Below, in pieces: positions 44,300 through 54,634 of a stretch of 64,000 nucleotides of DNA; position 1 is the stretch's first letter; each line of letters starts with the position of its first letter. The stretch covers positions 213,375 to 277,374 of the forward strand of contig MU001505.1 in the NCBI GenBank assembly GCA_010093485.1, in the 5' to 3' direction. The stretch comes from Karstenula rhodostoma CBS 690.94. Its lineage: Eukaryota > Ascomycota > Dothideomycetes > Pleosporales > Didymosphaeriaceae. The notes below the pieces were generated by a model that ran no database searches, was not told the DNA's origin, and saw nothing but the letters and a program-made list of their open reading frames with translations. The translations under genes and the position numbers were made by a program.

Positions 44300-44613
44300 T
44301 GTTCACATGTGGTCGGGGAATAGATGCTGATGGGGATATAGATGGGTCAACGTAGCTTCCCTAATTCAGTCGGTTGTAGATGCTGAACCTATCAATCCGT
44401 GTGGTGGCCAGCACTGTAATTATTTAAAGTTTGGACGTGTCATGCATAGAGCAACAGGCCACAAATCCGAGCTTCCTGCAGTGACTTGAAGTGGATCATG
44501 CAAAGTCATGAGCGTGAAAACATGGTCCAGCTCCAGTGAAAATAACTTTAGCCGCTCTTACCAAACCAGCGAGCAACGGTTCAGAGTATAATCAGTCTGT
44601 GCTTAGGCTCCAG
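44300..44613. other. Intergenic upstream of truncated BTB-3
   Basis: About 310 bp. I looked here for the two missing 5' exons of the truncated BTB gene (VKIG... and FFRGAF-like blocks) and found no trace in any frame. Confidence 0.45.
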
Positions 44614-45376
44614 GGAAACATTGCTTTACTTAGACCCTTGTCCAATGTCCGACGAGACACCTTCTTCGTCTTCGTGGAGTGGCTGTACAAGCAGACTCTG
44701 GTATGTTGATCGTTACCGGTCATCGTTCCAATGTTTTTCTTTGATTACCAAATGTGATACTTCGCGAGCTTGGGCAAGCCGCGGCAAAACTCGATAAAGG
44801 AACTCAGTGTGGTGCCAAATTTTCTTTGATTACAACGGGACGAACCATTTAATGTTCAAACTTTTGACCTCGATTCGAAGCTGATATAGTATTCTGACTG
44901 TATCGCAGGTTCCAATCTCTGAGTGGGAAGATGTATACAACTACTTGTACCCCAATTACACTGAAGAGGGTATCGTTGATGTATGCTTCCTCGCCCACGA
45001 CTACCAGATCCCAAGCCTGGAGTCGTGCATGCTCAAGCTCGCTGTCGAATGGTACCAAGACCAAGCACCAAGCCACTATGTCATCATCGATGCCTTCATT
45101 CACCTCCCCGAGCAATGTCCCTTACTCCAGCTTCTCGTGGATTCGGCGTGCATCAATGGCAGCCCGGAGGATTACGACCCTGATCCAGCTATGGTTATGG
45201 ATATCGATGCCGACTCCAACACTGGCTCTGACCCCGAGTTGGAGGTTGGACGTCTCCCGAATAGCTTCCTCGTCAGGGTCGCGAAGAAGTACGCCAAGAT
45301 ATCTAAAGACGCGGTGAAGAACTTGAAGTTGCGTAGCTCTGACTACGTAGACGAGTTCGACGACATGGTTGGTTAG
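44614..45376 (+). pseudogene. BTB/POZ cluster member 3, lacking the BTB core
   Basis: Exons 44614-44700 and 44909-45376. The first opens right after a CAG acceptor in phase 0, exactly where exon 3 of BTB-1 and BTB-2 begins, and reads NVRRDTFFVFVEWLYKQTL. After a 208-nt intron the frame continues VPISEWEDVYNYLYP, DVCFLAHDYQIPSL, IIDAFIHLPEQCPLLQLLV and SFLVRVAKKYAKI to a TAG. The exons that should carry the first half of the BTB fold are missing, so this is a 5'-decapitated copy. The reading frame after the loss is intact, and a start at the Met of MYPNYTEEG (44945) could make a 143-residue protein, so recent truncation or a shortened functional gene are both possible. Its intron holds repeat copy 2. 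Confidence 0.7.
44735..44833 (+). repeat. Dispersed 71-bp repeat, copy 2, with 14-bp flanking direct repeats
   Basis: Core element 44749-44819 (71 bp, CAAATGTGATAC to GGTGCCAAA) is flanked by identical 14-bp copies of TTTTCTTTGATTAC at 44735-44748 and 44820-44833, as expected of a target-site duplication. It sits inside the intron of truncated BTB-3. Confidence 0.8.
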
Positions 45377-45904
45377 GATGACGGATGACCGGTCAAGACG
45401 CAGAGGAGGATTCATCGATGCGATAAGGGGCATTTACTTGAGTATCAAGCTTCGTGTTCTTGGATGGTAGTGGGGGAGAGCACCTTCTCTAGGCATACGT
45501 TATGTGACATAAGGTATGGAAAGCCTTTCCCAACGGATCAGTGCTTTGATTGGTCCTAGCGATTTCGTCTACCAAGTTGACGTTATCTTATTCGACATTT
45601 GAACCAAAAGGCAAGAAAGGGAATGCGTCAATCCAGCAGTTTGGGTATAGTGTGTCGCCTCAAGTGAGTAATACACAACTCGACTCGACCCAGCTTTTCA
45701 ACCTAACAACACAAAAGGCGGGGCTACGATTGTGGTTGCTCCGCGTGATGGCCGTTTGCTGCCCCACTTACCTTCACCTGTCACTAGTGCCTGTAAAGTA
45801 TATGACTTGACCGCTACCACTTTCTCTCCAACCCACAGCTTGGTACGCAACTTGCGCCGACCACGCTGCAACAATTTCAGCGATCACCACCGGTGTCTCG
45901 CGCG
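45377..45904. other. Intergenic, upstream region of BTB-4
   Basis: 528 bp with short frames only. The last 100 bases are CA-rich leader-like sequence. Confidence 0.5.
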
Positions 45905-46735
45905 ATGGCGGACAACAAGAACGCCACAGATCCTACCCCGAAAAAGGCACCCGAGGTGCTGGAGAAAGACAAGCCCAAGCTAAATCCTCTGTGCGTAATC
46001 ATACCCATGAAGAGTGAGCGAAGAAAAGCAACGACTGACTGTTGCAGTGGCTTCTACTCCAGCGGTGTCGTCAACGTTAAAGTTGGACCTAAAAATAACG
46101 AGAAGACATTCCAGATGCACAAAGCCTTAGCGATTCACCACTCTGGCTTCTTCCGAGGCGCCTTCAGCTCCGACAATTTTCAGGAAGGCGCTACGGGTGA
46201 AGTCACTCTACGAGACGTCACGCACGACACTTTCGCGATGTTCCTAGTGTGGCTTTACAAAGGAGCTTTGCGACCTGCGAAGAGATGGCCTGAGGTTTAC
46301 CATGACGGAGACGAAATACAACACGATCTTCTCCGAGATCTTTGCATATTTGCCGATCGCTACATCGTCCAAGCTCTTCACACGCATATTGTTGCCCTTG
46401 CTGTGGAATACTATGCTATCGATGAGGAATGCGTTGGATACGGTCATGTCAAGAGAGCATTCGAAAATTTACCCGAAACGGATCCGTATCTCAAACTACT
46501 GGTGGACACACATTGCCTCTATTGGGAACCTGACAGGGATGACGAAGAGGAACTAGTCGCGTTTGCTGACTTGCCTGTCACCTTTCTGCACAGGGTCATG
46601 GCAAAGTATGCCGACCTTGCTAGCAGAAAAATCTCGAGAATGGGCTTGGAGAAGTCAGACTACATTCCAGCTTCAGGCTCGGGCTCTGGCTGCGACAAGG
46701 ATCCGCCCAGAAAGAGACAGAAGACTTCCAACTAG
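45905..46735 (+). CDS. BTB/POZ domain protein, cluster member 4
   Basis: Exons 45905-45990 and 46048-46735, one 57-nt intron, 257 residues. Lysine-rich leader exon (NATDPTPKKAPEVLEKDKPK) then the BTB core: GVVNVKVGPKNNEKTFQMHK, HHSGFFRGAFSSDNFQEGAT, EVTLRDVTHDTFAMFLVWLY. Tail: RDLCIFADRYIVQALHTHIV, ENLPETDPYLKLLVD, FLHRVMAKYADLA. The C-terminus RKRQKTSN looks like a basic nuclear-localisation patch. The intron matches the first intron of the other members (phase 2). The second intron of BTB-1/2 is absent, the junction GEVTL being continuous. The intron is in frame and stop-free, so unspliced mRNA would insert 19 residues. Confidence 0.88.
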   Translation: MADNKNATDPTPKKAPEVLEKDKPKLNPLCVIIPMKSERRKATTDCCSGFYSSGVVNVKVGPKNNEKTFQMHKALAIHHSGFFRGAFSSDNFQEGATGEVTLRDVTHDTFAMFLVWLYKGALRPAKRWPEVYHDGDEIQHDLLRDLCIFADRYIVQALHTHIVALAVEYYAIDEECVGYGHVKRAFENLPETDPYLKLLVDTHCLYWEPDRDDEEELVAFADLPVTFLHRVMAKYADLASRKISRMGLEKSDYIPASGSGSGCDKDPPRKRQKTSN

Positions 46736-47837
46736 CTACGGTTGATCTTGAACGACTGTAGTAGTACATTCAAAGCATGTAAGTCCTCCCTTGTGCATAA
46801 ATCTTCCTTCGCAGTGTTAACATTTCTTCGAAACGGAAAAGGTTGTGGTACTGCATTGCTCCTCGCGGAGTAATACAGTGTGTTCAAGCTCTTAACAAAG
46901 CACTTCATGCATGAGACTCCTTGTCTTATAGCGCAAAGGAGCGTCAGCGGCGACTGTACACAGGGTATACTATATACGTTTCAGTCGAGTTATGACGTAT
47001 CTCAGTCATACGCGTAATGGTTGCGGCAGCACGACTATGGATCGGAAGTTTCCGTCCCAGATTCTTGTTTTCCTGTACATAGCAATTGTCTGCGAACTGA
47101 CGATCGATCCACGTCTACGCTTGAACAAGCTGTAACATCTCATATATATATCATCGTGTCTTTCTTTTTCTAGCTGTGACGTCGGTTCGTTCTACCTGTT
47201 CGTATGGGGTTTCTGCGAGTTTGTTCGCCGTTGTGAAAATCGTATTGCGACTGATCTCGATGTCCTGTTTTGGACAATTTCAACAGAATTTGTCTTTCCA
47301 AATCAATGGGTCCCCCCTGATACGAGAATTCCATAATAAATATGTACCACTCACCCACTCCGACACAGTCCAGGGCTTAAGAACGAGACCATGACCCTCA
47401 ATTCATCTGTATTCTATGATGATTCTCTGATTGTTAACACGAACCACGAAGTGATATCCCATAAAGTGATAGAAACAAACATAAATTGCGACTGCCGATC
47501 TGTGATCTATATGAGGCAACTTCATGGCAGACTCGGTAGCCATATATTCCACGAAGCATCTTACACTCACTCCAGCAGCTAAGAGTACAAAAGAAATCTC
47601 TAACCAGCAGCTGGATTATTTCTAAGCCTGGGGATCAAAAAGAAGTTGATTTCGAGCAATCAGCGAAACTTTGATCCTCTTCGTACCTTCCACTTCCACT
47701 TCACTCGAGATCCGTGCTCCGCGCTAAGTCATTAGCGCGCTCCCGCTGTGTCAACAAAGATCTTGCACCTGCCACACCTCCACTCTATCTCAAACTCGAA
47801 TATCCCTCTCCACAATCGGAAGACTTGGGTTTTCAAC
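46736..47837. other. Intergenic, nothing recognised
   Basis: 1.1 kb between BTB-4 and BTB-5. AT-rich patches (CATATATATATCATC near 47142). No frame beyond about 70 codons with any protein character. Confidence 0.5.
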
Positions 47838-48708
47838 ATGACGGAGAACGAGACCAAGACCGAAGCCAGCAACGCGCCTGCCGTTGAGTAAGAGTTCTAC
47901 CCAGACACAGCTGGTACATTGCGCTAACCAAAAGATAGGGACAATCACGTATTTCGCGGTACAACTGTCCTGGTCAAGGTCGGGCCTGACGCAAAAGAGT
48001 ACCACATCCACGAGGCGCCCTTGCTCCGTCACTCAGAGTTTTTCCGCGGGGCTCTGGGCAACACCGTCTTCAGCTCAGCGCAAGACAAGATTGTCAAACT
48101 CGACGACATTGAGCCGAGTAAGTCACTCTATCAGGAGGTCTCGTTTGCTCAGGTTAGACGCAAACTTACTAATCGGTATAACAGGCATATTCGACATCTT
48201 CGCATACTGGCTTTACCACGAACGCCTCCCCAGCGCGGACTATTCGGGGGATGATGACTGGGACAAGGCTTTCCCAAAACCCTTCACCGAACTGCCAGAC
48301 ATGTGGAATGAACAGAGAACCGCCATAATCCACGCATACGTCCTAGCCGACCGAATACTTGCTGCGGGCTTCAAGCGTGAATGTTTCGAGGAAGCGCACA
48401 ATATGTTTCGCTTTCAAGGCCCTGCATACGCGGCAATCACCTACGCTTGGGATAACTTGCCCGAGACGAGTGCTATGCTCGAGCTCCTCGTCGAATCACA
48501 CTGCTATTCAGTCACAAACCGTCAAGTTCAGCGTGAGCACAACATGGGGGAGTCGCAAGAAGCCATCGACGAACTTCCCAACAACTTCTTGTATCGTGTC
48601 ACGCGAAAGTATGAGGATGCTATTATCAACAAGGAAATCTCGGCGTGGCGGGCTCTCGAGTCTTACGATGACTCTAATGCGTGGGAAAGTAAGGAAGGCA
48701 ACATGTAG
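47838..48708 (+). CDS. BTB/POZ domain protein, cluster member 5
   Basis: Exons 47838-47887, 47939-48117 and 48185-48708 (introns 51 and 67 nt), 250 residues. Acidic leader MTENETKTEASNAPAVE, BTB core TTVLVKVGPDAKEYHIHEAP, RHSEFFRGALGNTVFSSAQD, KIVKLDDIEPSIFDIFAYWL. Tail: IIHAYVLADRILAAGFKREC, ITYAWDNLPETSAMLELLVE, NNFLYRVTRKYED. The first intron matches the others (phase 2). The second lies in phase 1 a few codons downstream of the BTB-1/2 site, so it has shifted or arisen independently. It is the most diverged intact member. Confidence 0.87.
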
Positions 48709-49585
48709 GAAGCTGGCACGATGAGCAGCACTGAGGTAAGCATGCCCAGATCGACGGGTGCCAACAAGACATCAGCTTATCCTATTACAGAAGCTAAGGC
48801 GACTCGTATGGTATCGGTGCGAAGAAAAGGTTTCGCTCCACCTTCCTGTGGTTCTCACACTCTACATCCTCAAGTACGTATTGATAGAAAGGAGCAAAAC
48901 TTTTACAAGCGATAATATCAGCGTTGGATTCCACGACGGCGGGTGCATTCTTGTAAATTGCATCGACTTCAGGGGAAGCACCGTATTTCTATCTTGGTAT
49001 CGAGTGTCGTGTCGAACGGACACCGTCATTACTACATGGCTTGACTTTGAGATTGCCCACGACGGGCAGGACTTTTCTTTGAATTGCACAAGCACTTATT
49101 ATCAAACGGCCTGGTTATGATACTGCCGCCCACATAATGTGAAATACTCCGTGTTCCACAAATAAATCCTCGACTTCACGAGCTCACTGCATTCATGCAT
49201 TAATACATCATTCACGCGAGTGTCTCGAATCCCCAAGCACATCCAGTTGAAGTATATTTCAAGCCGCCACGACGTAACACAGCAGGGTCAAGCATCGGTC
49301 TTCGAAGTTTCTCAGCGGAAAATTGCATTTCTTTTTGAACTGCACATTAGACATTGGGAGACGGGATTGCAATTGAGCGAAACACATCAGCGTAGTGATT
49401 GATCATCATTATTACACCGTATACGCCAGCAGCTATGCTATCCTTTTATGACATGTCGAATAAACATGATGCGGCCATTTGTTTCAGTCCGAGAATCAAA
49501 CACACAGCCACACCGACGGAGCCAGGCCACGCTTGAAGCCACATCCGATACCAGACGTCTTCGTGTTGCGCAGTCGTACTGGCAT
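48709..49585. other. Intergenic between convergent genes
   Basis: 877 bp after BTB-5 up to the end of the NOP15-like gene. Frames of 60-120 codons lack protein character. Nothing recognised. Confidence 0.5.
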
Positions 49586-51419
49586 TTAGGCCTTGACCTT
49601 CTTCGTCTTCTTGGTGGTGGTCGTGGTCGTGCCGTTCTGAGATACCTTGCGCTTCTTCTCCACTACAACCTCGGTCTCGGGTTGCGCTTCCTTCTTTGCC
49701 TTCTTGGACTTGGGCGCTGGGACCTCGGCCTCCTCTGTAGCCTCCGGGACGACGTCGGACTTGCGCTTCTTGTCCTTGGTGGACTTCTTGGGCTTCTTCT
49801 CGGCGACTTCCTCTGTGGCAGTGACGGCCTCGGCCTTGGGCTCAGCATCAACCTAGAGATGATGTAAGTATTTTACTTTCACACGGTTGCTCTGGAATAG
49901 CTCACCTCTCCTTGAGTCAATGATGCCTGAGCAGGAGCGTCCTCAACGGCAGCGGTCTTCTTGGGCACCGAGTCAACAGCCTTCACAGGAGACGCGTTGA
50001 ACTCATAGCCGAACTCCTCCAACAATCCCTTGGCCTTGCCAGTTCGCCTCTTGTTTTCGCGCAGCACTCGCTTCTCCCATACGTCGCGAGTTGCGCCCCG
50101 AGCCAGGGCAGCGCGTTCCTTCTGATTCCGCGGGTCGATCTTGAAGCGCTCGTTTGCGCCCTTAAACAGCTCTGGATGAACCTGCTCAGATGGGACCACG
50201 CGGCATTGCAGGATATGTCCGAACATGAGGTAGTTGTGCATGGTCTTGGCGACGATGTCGGCAACTTCGCCGTTCGCAAACTCGATGAAGGCAAAGTGCT
50301 TGGACGCTCCGGTCTTCTTGTTGCGGGAGAGGCGCAGACGAAGAACCCTTCCGAACTGGCTGAAGTACTTCTTCATCTGGGGCTCGAAGAAACCGTGGGG
50401 AACGCGACTGTAACAGATTAGCAACTCGTTCGGTGTGATTATGGGTAACAGGAAAGCTCACCCGAGGTAGACAACAGCCGGGGCAGCATCTTTCCGTGCC
50501 TGGTCCAGCTCCTTGCGCTTCTTCTTGCTGATTTCTTGGCCTGCCTCAACTAGAGCATCCTCGTCGAACTCCTCGTCTTCCTTCTCCAAGTCACTCTCAT
50601 CGCGATCACTCTCGAAGCCGGCGAGCAAAGCAGCGGTCTGGTCATCCAAGGCATCCTCGTCCTCTGCATCGTTGCCTTCCGCAACAACGGCCTCTTCAAC
50701 CTCTACGACAGGCGCTTCTTCCTTCTTTGACTTCTTTCCCTTCTTCGGCTTCTTCTCCTCTACCACTACAGCAACCTCCTCCACTACGGGTTCTTCCGCC
50801 GGCTCTTCGACAATGTCCGCTTTCTTGGACTTTTTGGGCTTCTTCTCCTGTACCACTGCTGCAACCTCCGCTACGGGCTCTGCCGTCGGCTCCTCGACAA
50901 CGTCCGCTTTCTTGGACTTTTTAGACTTCTTCTCCTTCTTGGGCGTTGGCTCTTCCGCACCAGCAAGTGCGTCCTGGATGTCCTCCTCCGTCAAAGGGAT
51001 CTCGGCCTCGACCGCCTTCTTGCCTTTCTTTGACTTCTTGACAGTTTTCGCATCGGTTTCGGGCGCAGCTGCAACCTCGGGAGCAGGCTCCTTAGTCTTC
51101 TTTGCCTTCTTCGCAGGCTTTTCGGTCACGACAACAGTCTCCTGCACTGTGACGGCCTCCGCTGGCTCGACGGTCTTGTTCTTCTTGGCTTTCTTCGGCT
51201 TGGAAGCTTCCACCGGGGCAGGGGCTTCGACAGCGATGTCGTCCGATTTGCGCGCCTTCTTCGCCTTGGGCTGGGCGTCGGTCGCGCCTGCAGATATGGG
51301 TTAGCAGTGGACAACTATTAGGAAACTTGTATTGCGCAACCAAAAGCAGCACGAAATACAATCGCCAAGTGATCACACATACCTTTGCGCTTCTTGCTCT
51401 GAACGTCTGAGGCAGCCAT
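49586..51419 (-). CDS. NOP15: Nop15-like nucleolar RRM protein with Lys-rich arms
   Basis: Four exons: 51419-51383, 51287-50462, 50407-49906 and 49852-49586, giving 543 residues. The single RRM begins AVVYLGRVPHGFFEPQMKKY across intron 2, with GRVLRLRLSRNKKTGASKHF and AFIEF as RNP1, then HNYLMFGHILQCRVV. This matches Nop15/NIFK, a factor in pre-60S ribosome assembly and ITS2 processing. The 290-residue N-terminal arm is built of Lys/Glu/Ala repeats (KKPKKSKKADIVEEP and KKSKKSKKADVVEEP are near-identical units), and the C-terminal arm is a further KKPKKS/KKRK-rich tail. Both are much longer than in yeast Nop15 (about 220 residues). The gene symbol is by RRM similarity; the arms are lineage-specific. 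Confidence 0.82.
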
Positions 51420-51727
51420 TGTGGTGAGTGTAGCTGGTCGTGTGGTGTTTTTGTAGCTGGACGTTCACCGCACGAAAAGTTTCGTGGAGGAAGAGCTCGA
51501 GCGCCAACTTTTTTGGCGCTAAAATCCGCTAGCGCGAGGATCCACCAAACGTGAACGGCAGCTGCCATGGACCATCGCAGGACGAAGTACTTCAGCTTAA
51601 CACGACTCGACGTCAATCTGGAATTAATATCATCTACAAGACCAAGCCAATATACGGGACCCTTCGTCCCAGGACGAGTCGCTCATCAATAACGAGCACA
51701 CAACATACGCGACCGCAACGCGACGCC
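51420..51727. promoter_or_regulatory. Divergent promoter NOP15-like/SMN
   Basis: 308 bp between ATGs. It contains TTTTTTGGCGCTAAAA (around 51510-51524), which matches an E2F-like core, and a nearby GCTAGCGC palindrome. Use by any factor is inference. Confidence 0.4.
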
Positions 51728-52498
51728 ATGGCACCCGGTATCAGCCTGGACGACCATAGTGCTTGGGACGACTCAGCTCTAATCAACTCATGGGACGATG
51801 CGGTAGCAGAATATCAGGTAACTCTTTTGCTATCTTATAAGTTGAATATAGCATACTAACGAAAATTAGAAATATCACAGCATCTCCAAGTCTGGCAAGC
51901 GGCTGGAGGATGTGTTGACGGAGGAAGAGCTGGAAAGGTTGCGAGGGTAAGGTGCCCGTCGTATGTTCAAACATCGACTAATCGTCACAGGGACCATGGA
52001 GATCTCTTGGACGAGGAGATGTGTGACGGCTCAGATCAGCGCACCAACGCGGATGCTACTGGTTCCGCACTGCCAAAAGTACAGGCCAATGGCGTAGGAC
52101 AGGGTGGAGCGGATGCAGCGCATGTGCAGGTATGATTTGACATTTTGACAGGCTGCGACTGCCATGGCGATCAGGAACTGACCGCAGACAGGACCGAGCA
52201 ACACCCGTTGTCCAAGGAAGCGCAGAAGCGTCAGGAACAGAGGTGCCGCATGACGGGCCATTTTCAGCTTCGATGCCGCAGGCTCTTCTTGCATCAGGTA
52301 AGTGACAGAGCCGGGCCGTCAGCACATCGCCTCCCTAGAACATTCCGCTTGGCATGAAACATGTCTAACATCTTGTCAGTGCAAGACGAGAACATGAAAA
52401 ACCTGATGATGTCCTGGTACTATGCGGGCTACTACACCGGCTTGGTCGCTGGGCAGCAGGGTCCGCCGGATGATGCATCGCAGCAGAAGCAGAAGTAA
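51728..52498 (+). CDS. SMN1: Survival motor neuron (SMN) homologue
   Basis: Five exons: 51728-51817, 51870-51946, 51991-52129, 52192-52297 and 52380-52498, giving 176 residues. SMN is the core of the complex that loads Sm rings on spliceosomal snRNAs. The N-terminal Gemin2-binding segment reads DDSALINSWDDAVAEYQKYH across intron 1. The C-terminal YG-box, which drives oligomerisation, is MMSWYYAGYYTGLVAG (residues 147-162), preceded by MPQALLASVQDENMKNL. No Tudor domain is seen in between, as in fission yeast Smn1. The middle is a low-complexity linker whose exon boundaries depend on a 62-nt intron chosen to keep frame. Short fungal SMN genes like this are easily missed by gene finders. Confidence 0.9.
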
Positions 52499-53304
52499 TA
52501 ACAAGGCTGGAGCCAGATGGGTCAGTCCCGGGGATCTAAAAGTTTGATACCTGCCAGCTGTTTTGACGGGGGTGTAGTTAGTCCAGAATAGAACATTGTA
52601 CATGGCTAGGCCAATCAGGAGGTAAGCTCCCCGATTTGTATACCTTCGCCTTGCTGACGGGGAACAGCTCGTGCCTCACGACCTCGGAAGTTAGAGCTGC
52701 GAGATTCGTTTTACATCAGCACGTTATGCAGATGAGCCTCCGGGTGCCTTTCCATCCAGGCATCTCTACCGAACCGGGTTGCTTTTCAAAAGGCTAGCGT
52801 TGCCCGATCGGGTATGCGGGGGTGCAAGCGAGACAGTTGTGCGACACTCTCGCGACAACCTCAGACCCATCTCACACAAACCTAGCATCAGGCGTGGACG
52901 CTACGTCCGCCATGCCTCATTGCCTCAGCAGAATCAGTTCATTGCCGCAGGTGGCTTGCGCGCACTTGTCGGCTGTAGCCAAGCCGAAGGGGTGTGATGT
53001 TTCGGTGCCTGTGCCGCAGGTTCGCGACCCCCCAGACTCTCAATTTCATGCGGCGATAAAGGCAATGGATAGTCCCGACCCTTCCCTCTTTTCTGCCTTG
53101 TATCCTCCTTAACTGTGTGCCAAACCATTTCATTCCCTTCCACTCCGGTTTTCGCTTCATACTCGCAACTGTTGAGCCGGCCCTCATCCTGTGCCTTTCG
53201 GTCTTTTTCCTCTTCGACTTCCCCAGTTTAGTACTTTTGTCTGCAGTGCAGGCGCTTCAATCTTTCACCCTTTTAAAACTACAACAACCAGAACTTTAGT
53301 CATA
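52499..53304. other. Intergenic with pyrimidine-rich leader of next gene
   Basis: 806 bp. The last 200 bases are CT-rich, typical for the upstream region of a strongly expressed fungal gene. Nothing else recognised. Confidence 0.5.
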
Positions 53305-54138
53305 ATGAAGTACATTTCGGCACTCCCCCTGGCGGCCACCCTCGCTGCCGCCCAGATGCAGGTCATGAGCCTTGCGCCGGCACCCTCCGGTCCCACTGTA
53401 CATACCGTACGCTATAACCCTCTGATTCTTTAGATTGCAACTAATAGCGACAAGGTTACTGTTGGTGGATTGAAGGCCGTTTCGACAGGCATGGCACCAG
53501 TACTAGGATTTTCCCCCGAGTCCATCACCGCCGCCGTAGGCGACTCGGTTGAGTTCGTCTTCATGCAAAAGAACCACACTGCCACCCAATCGACATTCGC
53601 CGAGCCCTGCAAGGCAATGGAGGGAGGAAAGGATTCAGGCTTCATGCCCAACCCGGAAGGAAAGGCGGGCGTGACCTGGAACATCACCGTCGAGAACACG
53701 GAAGCGCAGTGTAAGCAACGCACCACACACCACCCAACCGAGCTTGCCACTAACTGTCATCAAGGGTTCTACTGCAAGCAATCCACCCACTGCGGCGTCG
53801 GCATGGTCTTTGCCATCAACGCTGCCACCACGGGCGACAAGACCATGTCCGTCTTCAAGAACAACGCCATCAACAAGAACAGCACCAAGTCCGCGGACCT
53901 CGGCCTCGCTCCCATCCAGTCTGTCGACCCCGCTGCCGCCGCCGCCCCCTCCACCGTCACTGTCGCCGCTGCTTCTGGTACTGGCGCCGCCGCCGGCTCA
54001 ACCGCGAGCGTCGTCGCAGGCCAGGGCACCGACCCCGCCGGCAACATCTGCGGCTGCCAATGTCTCTGCGGTGTCAACTCCTTCCCGCAACAAGCTGCCG
54101 TGAACAACTTCGGTGGCTTCGCCGGTATGCTGCCGTAG
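53305..54138 (+). CDS. Secreted cupredoxin-like Ser/Ala-rich protein
   Basis: Exons 53305-53406, 53455-53710 and 53765-54138, 243 residues. A signal peptide (MKYISALPLAATLAAAQ) is followed by a cupredoxin-type beta-sandwich: HTVTVGG, GFSPESITAAVGDSVEFVF, KNHTATQSTFAEPC and WFYCKQSTHCGVGMVFAIN. His and Cys in the last two blocks are the usual copper-site ligands, with the Trp codon formed over intron 2. The rest is a low-complexity Ala/Ser/Thr/Gly tail with a CGCQCLCG cluster near the end. This is the common fungal extracellular serine-rich/plastocyanin-like family. No clear GPI signal. Both introns must end in AAG rather than CAG or TAG to keep the conserved frame. Confidence 0.88.
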
Positions 54139-54634
54139 ACGCGACCTCTGGAGAAGGACGGCTGGGGACGGTAATGTGGGGGAGATCCGGGGTTGTATGA
54201 TGAGTGGTTTCATGACGGGTTCGATGGCTTCTGGACGGCTTCACCCTTATACCAATTTTGCTGTTTCTTGGAGGCGGGCGTTTCGCATTATACCGTATGT
54301 AATCCATGACCGCGCCGCGGCACCTGGATGGTTGCCTTGTAAAGCTTAAACATAGAACCTTCAATGAAGCTCTCCGAGAGATGAAACTTCACATAATTGT
54401 CCTCAGAGACGACCGCGGACTAGCTGAAGGCGCAGGTGGGCAATGATGCATCACAGCAGATCAAATCATAATCGATCCATTGGGTACCCAAGCACCGCAC
54501 CCGTCACCAAATCCAAGTCTATGTAACCCAAACCCTACCCGCTCCCATCGCCCCCACAGAATTTGCGCCCGCGTGATGCATATCGCTCGCCGCTCGCAAT
54601 CCAAGATGCGCTATCAGCCCCCCGTTCCGCCAGC
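54139..54634. other. Intergenic between convergent genes
   Basis: 496 bp holding the 3' UTRs of the cupredoxin-like gene and the SERF-like gene. Nothing recognised. Confidence 0.5.

Noticed and set aside
50513..51304. 263-codon Ser/Phe-rich plus-strand frame
   Set aside because: Reverse of the Lys/Glu-rich repeat arm of the NOP15-like protein (CTT/TTC from AAG/GAA).
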